Shown here piece by piece: positions 40,909 through 50,998 of a stretch of DNA of 64,000 bases. Origin of the DNA: Oceanihabitans sediminis (lineage in GTDB: Bacteria > Bacteroidota > Bacteroidia > Flavobacteriales > Flavobacteriaceae); the NCBI RefSeq assembly GCF_003337215.1, contig NZ_QPIG01000003.1:248001-312000 (forward strand). The letters run 5' to 3'. Each line of letters begins with the position of its first letter. The stretch's first letter is position 1. A program made the position numbers and the translations under genes. The notes under the pieces were generated by a model. The model saw only the letters and a program-made list of their open reading frames with translations, did no database searches and was not told the origin of the DNA.

Positions 40909-43900
40909 TTATCTTTTTAAACTAAAGTGGGCTTTAAATTCTTTTTGCTCACCTGTAGTATCTCCTAGCTCTCTATACTCTACCGTAAACCAGTAATCAC
41001 TAGAAGGCATTAACTCTCCATTAAAAGTTCCGTCCCATGCTGCACCACCTATTAATTGTTTCAGTAATTTACCGTAACGATCATAGATATAAATTTTAGC
41101 ATCGTATTGACCATTCAATCCTGGTATAGACCAAGTGTCATTATAACCATCGTTATTAGGCGTAAAGAATAATGGGTAGTCCATAACAAACACCGCAGCA
41201 CTGTTAATACCACAACCATTAATATCTCTTACCTGTATAACATGCTCCCCAAAAGAAACATTAGTAAAGGTATAGGTATTATCATTTGGCTCATTACTTA
41301 ACCAAGGGCCATTATCAATACTAAACTCAAATACTGCTGCTCCATCTCCTGTTGCCGAAACTTCAATGATATGAGTATCAGCAAAAGCATCTGTAGTTAC
41401 TGTAGCAGTTACTATAGGTGGCGAACTAATTTGAGCTACTGCAGAATCAAAACTTTCACATCCATTATTAATATTTGTAACCTTTACCGTGTAGTTCCCA
41501 GGAACTGTTGGTTCAAAGAAAGAATCCACACTTAAAACAGTAGCAGGATCTGCATCTTCATACCATGCAAAAGTATAATCAGCAGTACTTAATCCTGTGT
41601 CCATTATAGGAGCTCCTACAACTTCGGTTCCATTTACATTTTCACAAATAGTATACATATCATCTAAATCGAAAGATGGAATTGGATCTACTATTAAAGT
41701 AATTGGTTTAATATCATAACAGATAGAATCTGCATTGGTATCATTATCAATTCTAACCCAAATAACTTGCGGGTTTACAATATTGAAATAAGGAACAGAT
41801 GTATCAATTGGATTATCTGAATCTTCAGCTTGTTGCTGTGACTCATAATATGTCACCGTGTAATTAGCAGGGTTTTGACCATTTAATAAATCTGTATTTT
41901 GAGACGCTAAATCAAATCCTACAGTATCATTTGTTGTATCTGCATCAAACTCCATAGTATCATCACATAACACATAAGTATCATAGTTTGGATTTACTTG
42001 AGCCGCTTCTTGTACTTCAATAAAGAAACTTACTGTTGCAATATCACAACCTGTTGTAGTATTCAAAATATTCACAAAAATCTCTTGCGGATTAACAGCT
42101 TGTCCTGGGTTTGCAGGATCTGCCATATTCGTATAAGCAGATGGGTTTGCTATTTCACCTGTTCCAGATTCAGCTGCAGCCAAAGTTGTATAGTAATTTA
42201 CTGTAAACTCTGAAGCTGGTTGCCCGTTTAATATTGCTGCTGTTTGTGTCGTTAAATCGAAAGTATAGAAACCATCTGTATTTAATTCACAAGCAATCAT
42301 ATCATCTACAGCAACAGTTTCTGGTAATGGATTTACTACAATATCAAAAGTCACAACTGTATAACATCCAGTTCCCATATCTGTTGGATCAGCAGGATCT
42401 CCTGTATTAGTTACACGTACATATATGGTTTGTGTAGGACTAGTATTAGGGTAAGCTGTTGGATTTGGAATTGCATTTGTTCCAGACTCTGCATCATTCA
42501 TATTAGTATGGTAGGTTACAGACTCGTTAAACGCATTAAGCATTGCAGCTTCATTAGCTGTTAAATCGAAATCTTCCTGTAAATCTCCCGTATTATTATC
42601 ATCACATAACTCTAAGTTAGGTAAATTATCATTAGGTGTTGGGTTAGTATTTACTACTAAAGTTAAAGTTGATAATGCATAACAATCTACACCATTTGCT
42701 GTTGAAGAAACTGTCACAAAAATTGTTTGTGGGTTATGTGGTGCTCCTCCAATAGATACATTCTCATAAGCTTCATAATCTGCAATAGGATTGTTTGCTG
42801 CCACATCTGCCATAGTTTCAAAATAATCAACAGACCAGCTAGAGTTTCCTCCGGTAATAATTGCATCTTGATTCGTTAAATCGAAAATAGCAAATCCATC
42901 ATTATCAGCTGTATCATCACAAATTTCATATTGTAATGCTTCGGTAGTTGTTACTGGTACTGGTAACGGATTCACAATTAAGTCTAATGAAGTTACCGTG
43001 ATACAGTTTGTTGTATTATTCTCCACACGAACCCAAACCGTTTGATTTGGTGCAACCGTATTTGTGAAAGCTCCCGGAGTTGCAATATAAGTTGGATCTG
43101 TTGTTCCTACCTCTGCTCCTGCTTGCGATGTGTAATAACTTACCGTATAATCTGCAGCGTTTAATCCGTTAAGAATTTCTGTATTTCTTACTGTTAAATC
43201 AAACGGTGTCATTCCATCTGCTACACCATCATCATCACATAACACAATTGGTTCTGGATTCATTTCAATTTCTGGTGTCTCATCTACTATTAATTCTAAT
43301 TCTAAAATAGTTGGACAATTAGTACCTGTACCGTAATCTACACGAATATAAATAGTCTGACCTGCAACATTTGTAAATACATCTGGTTGCGGAAGTACAT
43401 CGTTTGTAGCATCTGTATTCGTTAGGTGGAAAGAAACTTCGTAAGTTGAATCAATCGCTTCAATATCATTTCTAATATCTGTTAAATCGAAAACTCCTAA
43501 TCCATCATTATCAGGATCACAGTAATGTAAAGCTGCCGGTGTTGGTACTGCAGGTGCATCCACTACACTAATATCTAAAGTAGTAGTATCAAAACATCCT
43601 GTTGTAGCATCTTCAACTCTTACCCATAATGTTTGACCATCTGTACCTATAAAGGCATCATCTGAAGGCAATACTTCTGGAGTTCCGTTTTCAGCAGAAA
43701 CTTGATCTAAATAATAGGTAACTACATAGTTCGCGTTTCCTCCTGCTATTTCATTGTTTTTTACCGTTAAATCCATTTCAGTTACACCATCTGCTACGTT
43801 ATCATCACAAACAACTAATGGAGTTGGAACCACAATAGTTGGTAACGGATTGATAGTAACTACAAAGCTATTCTCTGCCGAACAGTTTGGAGTTGTTCCT

Positions 43901-46900
43901 GTTTCTGCATAAACATAAATAGTTTGTGTTGAAGTTATAACATCACCTGCGTTTAACACAGTTCCTGCACCTCCAGTTTCTGTATAATAGGTTCCGTCTG
44001 TTAACGCTGGTAAAGTATAACTAACACACATAGCAACATCAGCCGGATCATCTACTTCTGGAGTATTATTAATAGTGATATCAAAACTGTTTTCATCAGA
44101 ACAATTTGGATTGGTAGCTGTTTCAGCATACACGAATAATGTTTGCGAAGTTGTAATTACATCTCCTGCGTTTAACATTGTTCCTCCTCCATCTGTAGCT
44201 GTATAATAGTTTCCAACATTTAAAGCAGGTAAAGTATAAGCATCACAAGCAACAACATCTGTTGGAGCATCTACTACTGGAGTTTCATTTATAGTTACTT
44301 CAAAACTATTCTCATCGGAACAATTTGGATTCGTTCCAGTTTCAGCATACACATAAATAGTTTGTGAAGTTGTTATAAGATCTCCTGCAGCTAAACTAGT
44401 ACCTGTTCCATTTGGACCTGTATAATAAGCTCCACTTGTTAAAGTTGGTAATTCATAAGAATCACACATAGTAACATCTACTGGTGCATCTACTACTGGC
44501 GTAACATTAATTGTAAGTTCAAAAGTATTTTCTGCAACACAATTTGGCACTGTTCCTGTTTCTGCATATACATATATAGTTTGTGAACTAGTAAGAACAT
44601 CCCCTGCATTTAAAAGTGTTCCTGTTCCTCCAATACCTGTATAATAATCACCCCCAACGGTTAAAGCTGGTAATACATAAGAATCACAAGCAACAACATC
44701 TGTTGGAGCATCTATAGTTGGTGTATTGTTTATTGTTACCACAAAGCTATTTTCATCTGTACAGTTAGGTGTTGTTCCTGTTTCTCCGTACACATAAATA
44801 GTTTGTGATGTTGTAATAGCATCTCCAGCATTTAATGCTGTTCCTGTTCCTCCTGTACCTGTGTAATATGCTCCACTTGTTAATGCTGGTAAAATATAGG
44901 TATTACATTCTGTAACATCTATAGGAGCATCTACTACTGGCGGATTGTTTACCGTTACAGTAACGGTATTGGTTGCTACATCATTTGGTGCTACCAAACC
45001 ACTATCGGTTAAAGTAACCTCATAAGTTGTAGTGGTTGTTGGAACAGTTGTAAGCACTAAAGTTGCATTTGTTCCTAATACAGTTGGATCACCTTGTACT
45101 GTCCAACTATATGAATAAGTCCCAACTGCTACCGTAGGTGAAGGATTCGCTGTTAAAGTAATATCTGCTGGAGCAGCATCACTACAAAAAGCAGGCGTGT
45201 CTGCTGTTGCTGTAACAGAAGTTGTACATTCCTCGATAGTTAGTACAAAACTATTTTCATCAGAACAATTTGGATTTGTTCCTGTTTCAGCATATACATA
45301 TATAGTTTGTGTCCCTACAGTAGTAATAGTATCACCCGCATTTAGTACCGTACCTGTACCTCCTGTACCTGTATAATATGTTCCGTTAGTTAGCGCTGGT
45401 AAGATATACTCATTACAAACGGTTACATCTGCTGGTGCGTCTACCGTTGGTGTAGTATTAACTGTTACTAAGAATTCGTTTTCTACAGAGCAGTTTGGAT
45501 TAGTACCTGTTTCAGCATATACATAAATATTCTGTGTAGAAGTAATAACATCACCTCCTGCAAACATAGTTCCAGTTCCTCCTGGAGCACTATAATAATT
45601 ACCTTCTGTTAAAACAGGTAAAGTATAACTATCACAAGCAGTTACATCTTCAGGATCTACAATAGTTGGTGTATTATTTATGGTTACTAAGAATTCATTT
45701 TCATCTGAACAGTTTGGTGTAGTGCCTGTTTCTGCATATACGTAAATAGTTTGAGTAGTAGTAATTGCATCTCCTGCATTTAACTGAGTTCCTGAACCTC
45801 CTGGTCCTGTATAATAGTTCCCACTTGTTAATGCTGGTAAAGTATAGGTGTCACACTCTGTAACATCTGTTGGAGCATCTACCACAGGTGTATTGTTTAC
45901 CGTTACCGTAACAGTTGTTGTTGCCGTATCGTTTGGTGGCGTTAAACCATCATCCACTAAAGTCACTTCGTAAGTAGTAGTTGTAGCTGGTGGTGGAGAT
46001 AAAACTAATGTTGGGTTTGTTCCCCATACAGTTGCATCCCCTTGAACAGTCCAACTATAAGTATAATTCCCTACTGGAGTTGCTGGAGTAGCTGTTGCAG
46101 CTAAAGTAACATCTGCTCCTGCATCACTACAAATCACAGGTGTATCTGCTGTTGCTGTAACAGAAAGCGAGCAACTATCAATTGTTAAATCAAAACTATT
46201 TTCTACAAAACAGTTAGGAGTTGTACCCGACTCGCCATATACATATATAGTTTGTGTTCCAACAGTGGTTATAATGTCACCAGCATTTAGCTGTGTACCT
46301 GTTCCTCCTGAACCTGTATAGTATGTTCCTCCTACTGTAAGGGCTGGTAAGGCATATTCGTTACAGGAGGTTACATCAACTGGAGCATCTATAACAGGTG
46401 TAGCATGCACAGTAACTGTTTCTGAAACTGTTATAGCTCCACCACATGCAGAGTTATAATTATCTACGGTTAATAAATTAACCGTTTGATCTGTAGTTAC
46501 ACCAGTAAGCGTAATTATTTCTTCTCCGGAAGCATCTAATGTTACCGTTTGCGTTGCTCCGCCATTAATATTGTATTCTACGATATCTCCTTCAGCACCT
46601 GAAATTGTAAAAACAGCATCGCCTGCATCACAAAAATCATCACTACTTGCTAAAGTCACTACTGGTGTTGGAGAAACAACCACCGTAATTGGTTTATAAG
46701 CCACATATTCTACTCCAGATAAAGCATCAGTATAAGTTACTTGGGCAATATAAGTGGTAGTTTCACTTGGTGTTACTGTTAAGTTTGTTGGATCTGTACC
46801 TAATACAGTACCGTCTTCTGCTAACCATTCAAAACTTGTAATTGGTGCTCCATCAGGGTAAAACTGCCAAGCTTCTGGACTTGTGAAAGGAATATTCCAT

Positions 46901-48054
46901 GCACCTGTATTCCTACCTGGTGGTGCAATACCTTGTGTTCCTGCTGGGTTTTGAATACCTATGGCTGCACTACCATTATTCCAACTTGAACAAAGATCTT
47001 TTTGAAAGATATAAGTCTCTATGATGTTAGTTGTTTCATAAAAAATAATCATTTGAGAAGTCCTTGTACTACCCCAACAACTTGAGCCAAAATGACCTAC
47101 ATTATAAAAAGAAAAAACAAAGGCTCTAAAAGGAGCTTCCCCTTTCACACTGTATGTGGTTCTATAATCTCCAGCAACAATAGGGGCTCCTCCACCACCC
47201 CCTGGATGCGGTGATGGGTACAAATCATGCATTGCTCCAAAAATATTACCTCCTGCAAAAGCCGGGGCATTATTAGGTATCTGTTGACTAGCATTAAAAC
47301 CCCATGGATGAGTTTGATTAGCTAATCCTGTATTAAAACTCACAGCTCCGTTTGTAGATAGAACACATTGCGTATAGTTTTGTTGATAAAATTCAAATTC
47401 AAAATCTAAAGCCAAAGGTCCGTTCCATCTATCATCTTGATTTAAAGGTGTATCTGTAGCTGTATCTGCAAAAGAAAATGGAGGGTTCATTGGTATTGAT
47501 CTAACACCATAAGCATTAGACTCTCCTACTTCCTGATATGCAGCACTAAGAGTTAATGGTGGAATGGTCCCTGTATTTAAATCTATACATCCTGCAGAGG
47601 TAATTGCTCCGTTAGAACTGTTGTTTATGGAACCATAACTTGTAGAAATATCCATTTCAGAAGAACCTTGTCCTGAACTCTGTGTTGCAGGAAAAATTCT
47701 AATCTCAATTTCAGCTGTAGCACAGTTTGTTGGATTAGCATTTTCGCAAATTTGATAAGTTATATAATATATACCTTGAGGGGTGTTTGGTTGAATTGTT
47801 ACAAATTGTCCCCCTCCATTAAATACGGTGTTACCAGTAGGGTCTGGTATTTGTTCTGTAAAAGTAAAATTATTACGTGTAGCAAATGTGATTTGATTGC
47901 CATCAAAATAATCGTTTAAAAAAATACGATCCCCAATAGCAGTATGTGAATTAGGGTTATCTGCTCTACCTACAACTACATCATCTATGGCAACAAGCTG
48001 CCCATAGGTAGTACTAATAAATAAGAAACAACATAGAGTAATTAACTTTCTCAT
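40909..48054 (-). CDS. giant repetitive cell-surface protein with T9SS type B sorting domain
   Basis: This 2381-residue secreted adhesin-like protein has signal MRKLITLCCFLFISTTYGQ. A beta-rich N-terminal region (about 30-400) with a lectin-like/Nidogen-like appearance is followed by Ig/PKD-like segments. Then come nine ~73-residue repeats (ending in YVYAETGTTPNCSxENSF) interrupted twice by a ~93-residue unit (SWTVQGD...TTTTYEVTL). Seven ~95-105-residue repeats of a second type follow (CDD...FDLT...TIYVRVxN...C). The last ~90 residues (FFTPNNDGYNDTWSIPG...) are the gliding-motility-associated type B C-terminal domain used for T9SS export. No PorP/SprF-like partner is in the window. Confidence 0.93.
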   Translation of the reverse strand: MRKLITLCCFLFISTTYGQLVAIDDVVVGRADNPNSHTAIGDRIFLNDYFDGNQITFATRNNFTFTEQIPDPTGNTVFNGGGQFVTIQPNTPQGIYYITYQICENANPTNCATAEIEIRIFPATQSSGQGSSEMDISTSYGSINNSSNGAITSAGCIDLNTGTIPPLTLSAAYQEVGESNAYGVRSIPMNPPFSFADTATDTPLNQDDRWNGPLALDFEFEFYQQNYTQCVLSTNGAVSFNTGLANQTHPWGFNASQQIPNNAPAFAGGNIFGAMHDLYPSPHPGGGGGAPIVAGDYRTTYSVKGEAPFRAFVFSFYNVGHFGSSCWGSTRTSQMIIFYETTNIIETYIFQKDLCSSWNNGSAAIGIQNPAGTQGIAPPGRNTGAWNIPFTSPEAWQFYPDGAPITSFEWLAEDGTVLGTDPTNLTVTPSETTTYIAQVTYTDALSGVEYVAYKPITVVVSPTPVVTLASSDDFCDAGDAVFTISGAEGDIVEYNINGGATQTVTLDASGEEIITLTGVTTDQTVNLLTVDNYNSACGGAITVSETVTVHATPVIDAPVDVTSCNEYALPALTVGGTYYTGSGGTGTQLNAGDIITTVGTQTIYVYGESGTTPNCFVENSFDLTIDSCSLSVTATADTPVICSDAGADVTLAATATPATPVGNYTYSWTVQGDATVWGTNPTLVLSPPPATTTTYEVTLVDDGLTPPNDTATTTVTVTVNNTPVVDAPTDVTECDTYTLPALTSGNYYTGPGGSGTQLNAGDAITTTQTIYVYAETGTTPNCSDENEFLVTINNTPTIVDPEDVTACDSYTLPVLTEGNYYSAPGGTGTMFAGGDVITSTQNIYVYAETGTNPNCSVENEFLVTVNTTPTVDAPADVTVCNEYILPALTNGTYYTGTGGTGTVLNAGDTITTVGTQTIYVYAETGTNPNCSDENSFVLTIEECTTSVTATADTPAFCSDAAPADITLTANPSPTVAVGTYSYSWTVQGDPTVLGTNATLVLTTVPTTTTTYEVTLTDSGLVAPNDVATNTVTVTVNNPPVVDAPIDVTECNTYILPALTSGAYYTGTGGTGTALNAGDAITTSQTIYVYGETGTTPNCTDENSFVVTINNTPTIDAPTDVVACDSYVLPALTVGGDYYTGIGGTGTLLNAGDVLTSSQTIYVYAETGTVPNCVAENTFELTINVTPVVDAPVDVTMCDSYELPTLTSGAYYTGPNGTGTSLAAGDLITTSQTIYVYAETGTNPNCSDENSFEVTINETPVVDAPTDVVACDAYTLPALNVGNYYTATDGGGTMLNAGDVITTSQTLFVYAETATNPNCSDENSFDITINNTPEVDDPADVAMCVSYTLPALTDGTYYTETGGAGTVLNAGDVITSTQTIYVYAETGTTPNCSAENSFVVTINPLPTIVVPTPLVVCDDNVADGVTEMDLTVKNNEIAGGNANYVVTYYLDQVSAENGTPEVLPSDDAFIGTDGQTLWVRVEDATTGCFDTTTLDISVVDAPAVPTPAALHYCDPDNDGLGVFDLTDIRNDIEAIDSTYEVSFHLTNTDATNDVLPQPDVFTNVAGQTIYIRVDYGTGTNCPTILELELIVDETPEIEMNPEPIVLCDDDGVADGMTPFDLTVRNTEILNGLNAADYTVSYYTSQAGAEVGTTDPTYIATPGAFTNTVAPNQTVWVRVENNTTNCITVTSLDLIVNPLPVPVTTTEALQYEICDDTADNDGFAIFDLTNQDAIITGGNSSWSVDYFETMADVAANNPIADYEAYENVSIGGAPHNPQTIFVTVSSTANGVDCYALSTLTLVVNTNPTPNDNLPNLELCDDNNTGDLQEDFDLTANEAAMLNAFNESVTYHTNMNDAESGTNAIPNPTAYPNTSPTQTIYVRVTNTGDPADPTDMGTGCYTVVTFDIVVNPLPETVAVDDMIACELNTDGFYTFDLTTQTAAILNGQPASEFTVNYYTTLAAAESGTGEIANPSAYTNMADPANPGQAVNPQEIFVNILNTTTGCDIATVSFFIEVQEAAQVNPNYDTYVLCDDTMEFDADTTNDTVGFDLASQNTDLLNGQNPANYTVTYYESQQQAEDSDNPIDTSVPYFNIVNPQVIWVRIDNDTNADSICYDIKPITLIVDPIPSFDLDDMYTICENVNGTEVVGAPIMDTGLSTADYTFAWYEDADPATVLSVDSFFEPTVPGNYTVKVTNINNGCESFDSAVAQISSPPIVTATVTTDAFADTHIIEVSATGDGAAVFEFSIDNGPWLSNEPNDNTYTFTNVSFGEHVIQVRDINGCGINSAAVFVMDYPLFFTPNNDGYNDTWSIPGLNGQYDAKIYIYDRYGKLLKQLIGGAAWDGTFNGELMPSSDYWFTVEYRELGDTTGEQKEFKAHFSLKR
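43850..46430 (-). repeat. tandem ~215-bp coding repeats in the T9SS protein gene
   Basis: Nine imperfect copies, each encoding a ~73-residue unit, recur about every 215-220 bases; two larger ~280-bp units (around 44940-45230 and 45895-46180) interrupt them. Copies are clearly diverged at the nucleotide level but keep long shared cores, such as the segment for YVYAETGT. Confidence 0.85.
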
Positions 48055-48060
48055 AATTGA

Positions 48061-48110
48061 TGATTAAACGGGTGTTTTCCTAACACATTACATGTTAGCT
48101 GGTTAGTTAT
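48061..48110 (-). promoter_or_regulatory. leader hairpin of the T9SS protein gene
   Basis: In the minus-strand leader, CTAACA and TGTTAG arms (within 48078-48098) enclose a short loop, next to an AACTAACCAG element also seen in the loop at 38911-38923. The rest of 48055-48257 is AT-rich and contains the divergent folE promoter. Confidence 0.4.
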
Positions 48111-48220
48111 TTTGGTTTATGTTTTAATGTCGAAAATTAAGGAAATTATATTAAAAAATAGTTAAAATTGAATACAAATTAAATCTGTGTTAAGAGGATG
48201 TCAATAAATATGGAAATTCA

Positions 48221-48228
48221 TATCTTTG
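48221..48228 (+). promoter_or_regulatory. -7 box TATCTTTG of folE
   Basis: A perfect TAnnTTTG box lies 29 bases before the folE ATG. Confidence 0.6.
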
Positions 48229-48257
48229 TGGATTAAACACTTATTAAAATAATTCGG

Positions 48258-48935
48258 ATGAAATTTGATGAAAAGTTAGAGGAATTTGAGTCTTTAGGAG
48301 AAAACCATATTGGCACATCTTCAGACACTCCTATGCGAAAAGATGCTTTTAAACTCTCAAACGATGAGAAAATTGAAATTATCAAAGATGATGTAAGACA
48401 TATCATGGAAACCTTAGGTCTTGACTTAACAGATGATAGCCTTAAAGGAACGCCTAACAGAGTAGCTAAAATGTTTGTGAAAGAAATTTTTGGAGGTTTA
48501 GATCCAAAAAGCAAACCTAATGCCTCTACTTTTGATAATAAATATAAATATGGCGAAATGCTTGTAGAAAAAAACATAACCGTTTACTCTACTTGCGAGC
48601 ACCATTTATTACCTATTGTTGGAAGAGCGCATGTTGCATACATATCTAACGGAACTGTAGTAGGATTATCTAAAATGAATAGAATTGTAGATTATTACGC
48701 AAAAAGACCACAGGTGCAAGAGCGTTTAACAATTCAAATTGTAAAAGAACTTCAAGAGGTATTAAACACCGAAGATGTTGCATGTGTTATAGATGCTAAG
48801 CACTTATGTGTAAACTCTAGAGGAATTAGAGATGTAGATTGTAGCACTGTAACTAGTGAATTTGGAGGAAAATTTAAAGATCTAGAAACTAGAAGAGAAT
48901 TTTTAGACTATATTAAATTAGACACTACTTTTTAA
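48258..48935 (+). CDS. folE: GTP cyclohydrolase I
   Basis: FolE converts GTP to dihydroneopterin triphosphate, the entry to folate and a substrate for the PTPS-like enzyme encoded at 20694. The 225-residue protein has zinc ligands Cys113 and His116 (STCEHHLLP) and Cys184 (HLCVNSRGI), and the substrate motifs GLSKMNRIVDYYAKRPQVQERLT. The N-terminal ~30 residues are an unstructured extension. It is followed by cysS 42 bases later. Confidence 0.95.
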   Translation: MKFDEKLEEFESLGENHIGTSSDTPMRKDAFKLSNDEKIEIIKDDVRHIMETLGLDLTDDSLKGTPNRVAKMFVKEIFGGLDPKSKPNASTFDNKYKYGEMLVEKNITVYSTCEHHLLPIVGRAHVAYISNGTVVGLSKMNRIVDYYAKRPQVQERLTIQIVKELQEVLNTEDVACVIDAKHLCVNSRGIRDVDCSTVTSEFGGKFKDLETRREFLDYIKLDTTF

Positions 48936-48977
48936 AGAAATCAACTTTACAATATTTAGACAAACAACCTAACAACC

Positions 48978-50459
48978 ATGCAGATTTTCAAAAATCAAAA
49001 CATAGAAATTTACAATTCTCTTTCTGGTAAAAAAGAAACTTTTAAACCAATAACAGAAGGTTATGTTGGCATGTACGTTTGCGGACCTACAGTTTACAGC
49101 AATGTGCATTTAGGAAACGTAAGAACTTTTATGTCTTTTGATGTTATTTATCGTTACCTATTACATTTAGGCTATAAAGTTCGCTATGTAAGAAATATTA
49201 CAGACGCAGGGCATTTAGAAAATGATGCAGATGTTGGGGAAGATAAGATTACTAAAAAGGCAAGATTAGAAGCTATTGAGCCTATGGAAATTGTACAGCG
49301 ATATACTGTAGATTTTCATAATGTACTTAATACTTTCAATTTTCTCCCTCCTAGTATCGAACCTACTGCAACAGGTCATATTATTGAACAAATTGAACTA
49401 ATTGAAAGCATTATAGAAAACGGATTTGCTTATGTAGTGAATGGATCGGTGTATTTTGATGTTCATAAATATAACGAAGCTAATGACTACGGAATATTAA
49501 GCAAACGTAAGTTAGAAGATTTAATTCACAATACTCGTGAGTTAGACGGACAAAGCGACAAGAAGAATCCGCAAGATTTTGCACTTTGGAAAAGAGCAGA
49601 ACCTACACATATTATGCGTTGGCCTTCACCTTGGAGCGATGGTTTCCCTGGTTGGCATTTAGAGTGTACTGCAATGAGCACCAAATATCTTGGTGATTAT
49701 TTTGATATTCATGGTGGAGGAATGGATTTAAAATTCCCACATCACGAATGTGAAATTGCACAAAACAAAGCTGCAAGAGGACAAGACCCTGTTAAATACT
49801 GGATGCACGCCAATATGTTAGAACTTAATGGTGCACGTATGAGTAAATCTACAGGAAATTACATAAACCCTGCCGAATTACTTTCAGGAGAAAACGATAT
49901 CATGTCTAAAGCATATAGCCCAAGCGTAGTTCGTTTCTTTATGATGCAAGCTTCATATAGATCTGTTTTAGATTTAACCGATAACGGATTATTAGCAAGT
50001 GAAAAAGGTTTAAACAGACTTTTTGATGCCATTAGTTTATTAAAAGACTTACCAAGTTCTGCAAGTTCAAGTATTAACGTTTCAGAATGGAAACAAAAAT
50101 GCTACGACGCAATGAACGATGATTTTAATACTCCAATTTTAATAGCAACATTATTTGAAGGGGTGAAATTCATCAACCAAATAAAAGATGGAAGTGCAAC
50201 CATTACAGCATCCGATTTAGAAGAACTAAAAAACACTATTCATGTTTTTGTTTTTGATATTCTAGGTCTAGAAAATACAGGTAAATCTGAAACTAGCACC
50301 GACAAGCTTTCTGGTGCAGTAGAACTTTTAATCAAATTACGTCAAGAAGCTAGAGCAAATAAAGATTTTGCCATGTCTGATAAAATTAGAGATGAATTAG
50401 CCGCTGTTGGTATCCATTTGAAAGATGGAAAAGAAGGGACTAGTTTTTCTGTGAATTAA
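48978..50459 (+). CDS. cysS: cysteinyl-tRNA synthetase
   Basis: This class I synthetase charges tRNA-Cys. The 493-residue protein shows [17 protein letters not shown] (zinc Cys and HIGH variant), zinc ligands in [10 protein letters not shown] and HHECEIAQ, and the KMSKS loop as RMSKSTGN. The C-terminal DALR region is present. It lies 42 bases after folE and ends at a strong terminator. Confidence 0.96.
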   Translation: MQIFKNQNIEIYNSLSGKKETFKPITEGYVGMYVCGPTVYSNVHLGNVRTFMSFDVIYRYLLHLGYKVRYVRNITDAGHLENDADVGEDKITKKARLEAIEPMEIVQRYTVDFHNVLNTFNFLPPSIEPTATGHIIEQIELIESIIENGFAYVVNGSVYFDVHKYNEANDYGILSKRKLEDLIHNTRELDGQSDKKNPQDFALWKRAEPTHIMRWPSPWSDGFPGWHLECTAMSTKYLGDYFDIHGGGMDLKFPHHECEIAQNKAARGQDPVKYWMHANMLELNGARMSKSTGNYINPAELLSGENDIMSKAYSPSVVRFFMMQASYRSVLDLTDNGLLASEKGLNRLFDAISLLKDLPSSASSSINVSEWKQKCYDAMNDDFNTPILIATLFEGVKFINQIKDGSATITASDLEELKNTIHVFVFDILGLENTGKSETSTDKLSGAVELLIKLRQEARANKDFAMSDKIRDELAAVGIHLKDGKEGTSFSVN

Positions 50460-50465
50460 AAAATT

Positions 50466-50503
50466 AAGTGGATTTTGTATTTATCTCAAAATCCACTTTT
50501 ACT
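50466..50503 (+). terminator. terminator of cysS
   Basis: An 11-bp stem AAGTGGATTTT (50466-50476) with AAAATCCACTT (50488-50498) is followed by a T-rich tail. Confidence 0.82.
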
Positions 50504-50506
50504 TTA

Positions 50507-50536
50507 AGTAGATTCCTGCCTTCACGGGAATAACAA
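50507..50536. repeat. degenerate REP-like palindromic repeat
   Basis: GATTCCTGCCTTCACGGGAAT resembles the short TTCC...GGAA intergenic repeats common in Flavobacteriaceae and partly matches the hairpin at 32531-32548. Confidence 0.3.
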
Positions 50537-50625
50537 ACACTAATAGAATCTATCACAAATAAGATAAATGTTTTGAGAAACTACTTTTTAAACAACTAAC
50601 AACTCCACAACAATCCATCATCAAT

Positions 50626-50862
50626 TTGAAGAAAATTCTAATAGCGCCTTTTTTATTCTTAATTAAAGTATATCAAACGGTAATTTCACCTTTAACCCCT
50701 CCTACTTGCAGGTTTCAGCCAACGTGTTCGCATTATGCGAAAGAAGCTTTAGAAAAGCATGGTTTACTTAAAGGGGGTAAATTAGCTATTATTCGGATTT
50801 TTAGTTGTCACCCATGGGGTCGTTCGGGTTATGACCCTGTTCCAGAAAAGGAAGAACTTTAA
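50626..50862 (+). CDS. yidD: membrane protein insertion efficiency factor YidD
   Basis: YidD is a small amphipathic membrane-associated protein that assists YidC-dependent insertion. The 78-residue sequence has the family core [27 protein letters not shown] with three conserved Cys and [13 protein letters not shown] near the end. The start is TTG at 50626 ([11 protein letters not shown]). It is separate from the rnpA-yidC locus and is followed by lgt, another membrane biogenesis gene. Confidence 0.93.
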   Translation: MKKILIAPFLFLIKVYQTVISPLTPPTCRFQPTCSHYAKEALEKHGLLKGGKLAIIRIFSCHPWGRSGYDPVPEKEEL

Positions 50863-50998
50863 TGATATTCCTTTAGTTTCTTTTTACCTATACCATTTCC
50901 ACTGCTTTTTCGGCTTCAAGAAAATAACAATTCATTAGCTTTACTTTCTTTTTAATCCATTTTCATTTTTCTATATTTACCACTATAAAATAAAATCT

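Noticed and set aside
43850-46430. Regular ~215-bp repeats, considered as a CRISPR or satellite array
   Set aside because: They are in frame and translate to Ig-like protein repeats; unit length and divergence do not fit CRISPR.
40909-48054. Search for a PorP/SprF partner or gliding operon near the type B protein
   Set aside because: Neighbours are an OmpP1/FadL-like barrel, a lipoprotein, folE and cysS; none matches PorP/SprF or Gld proteins.
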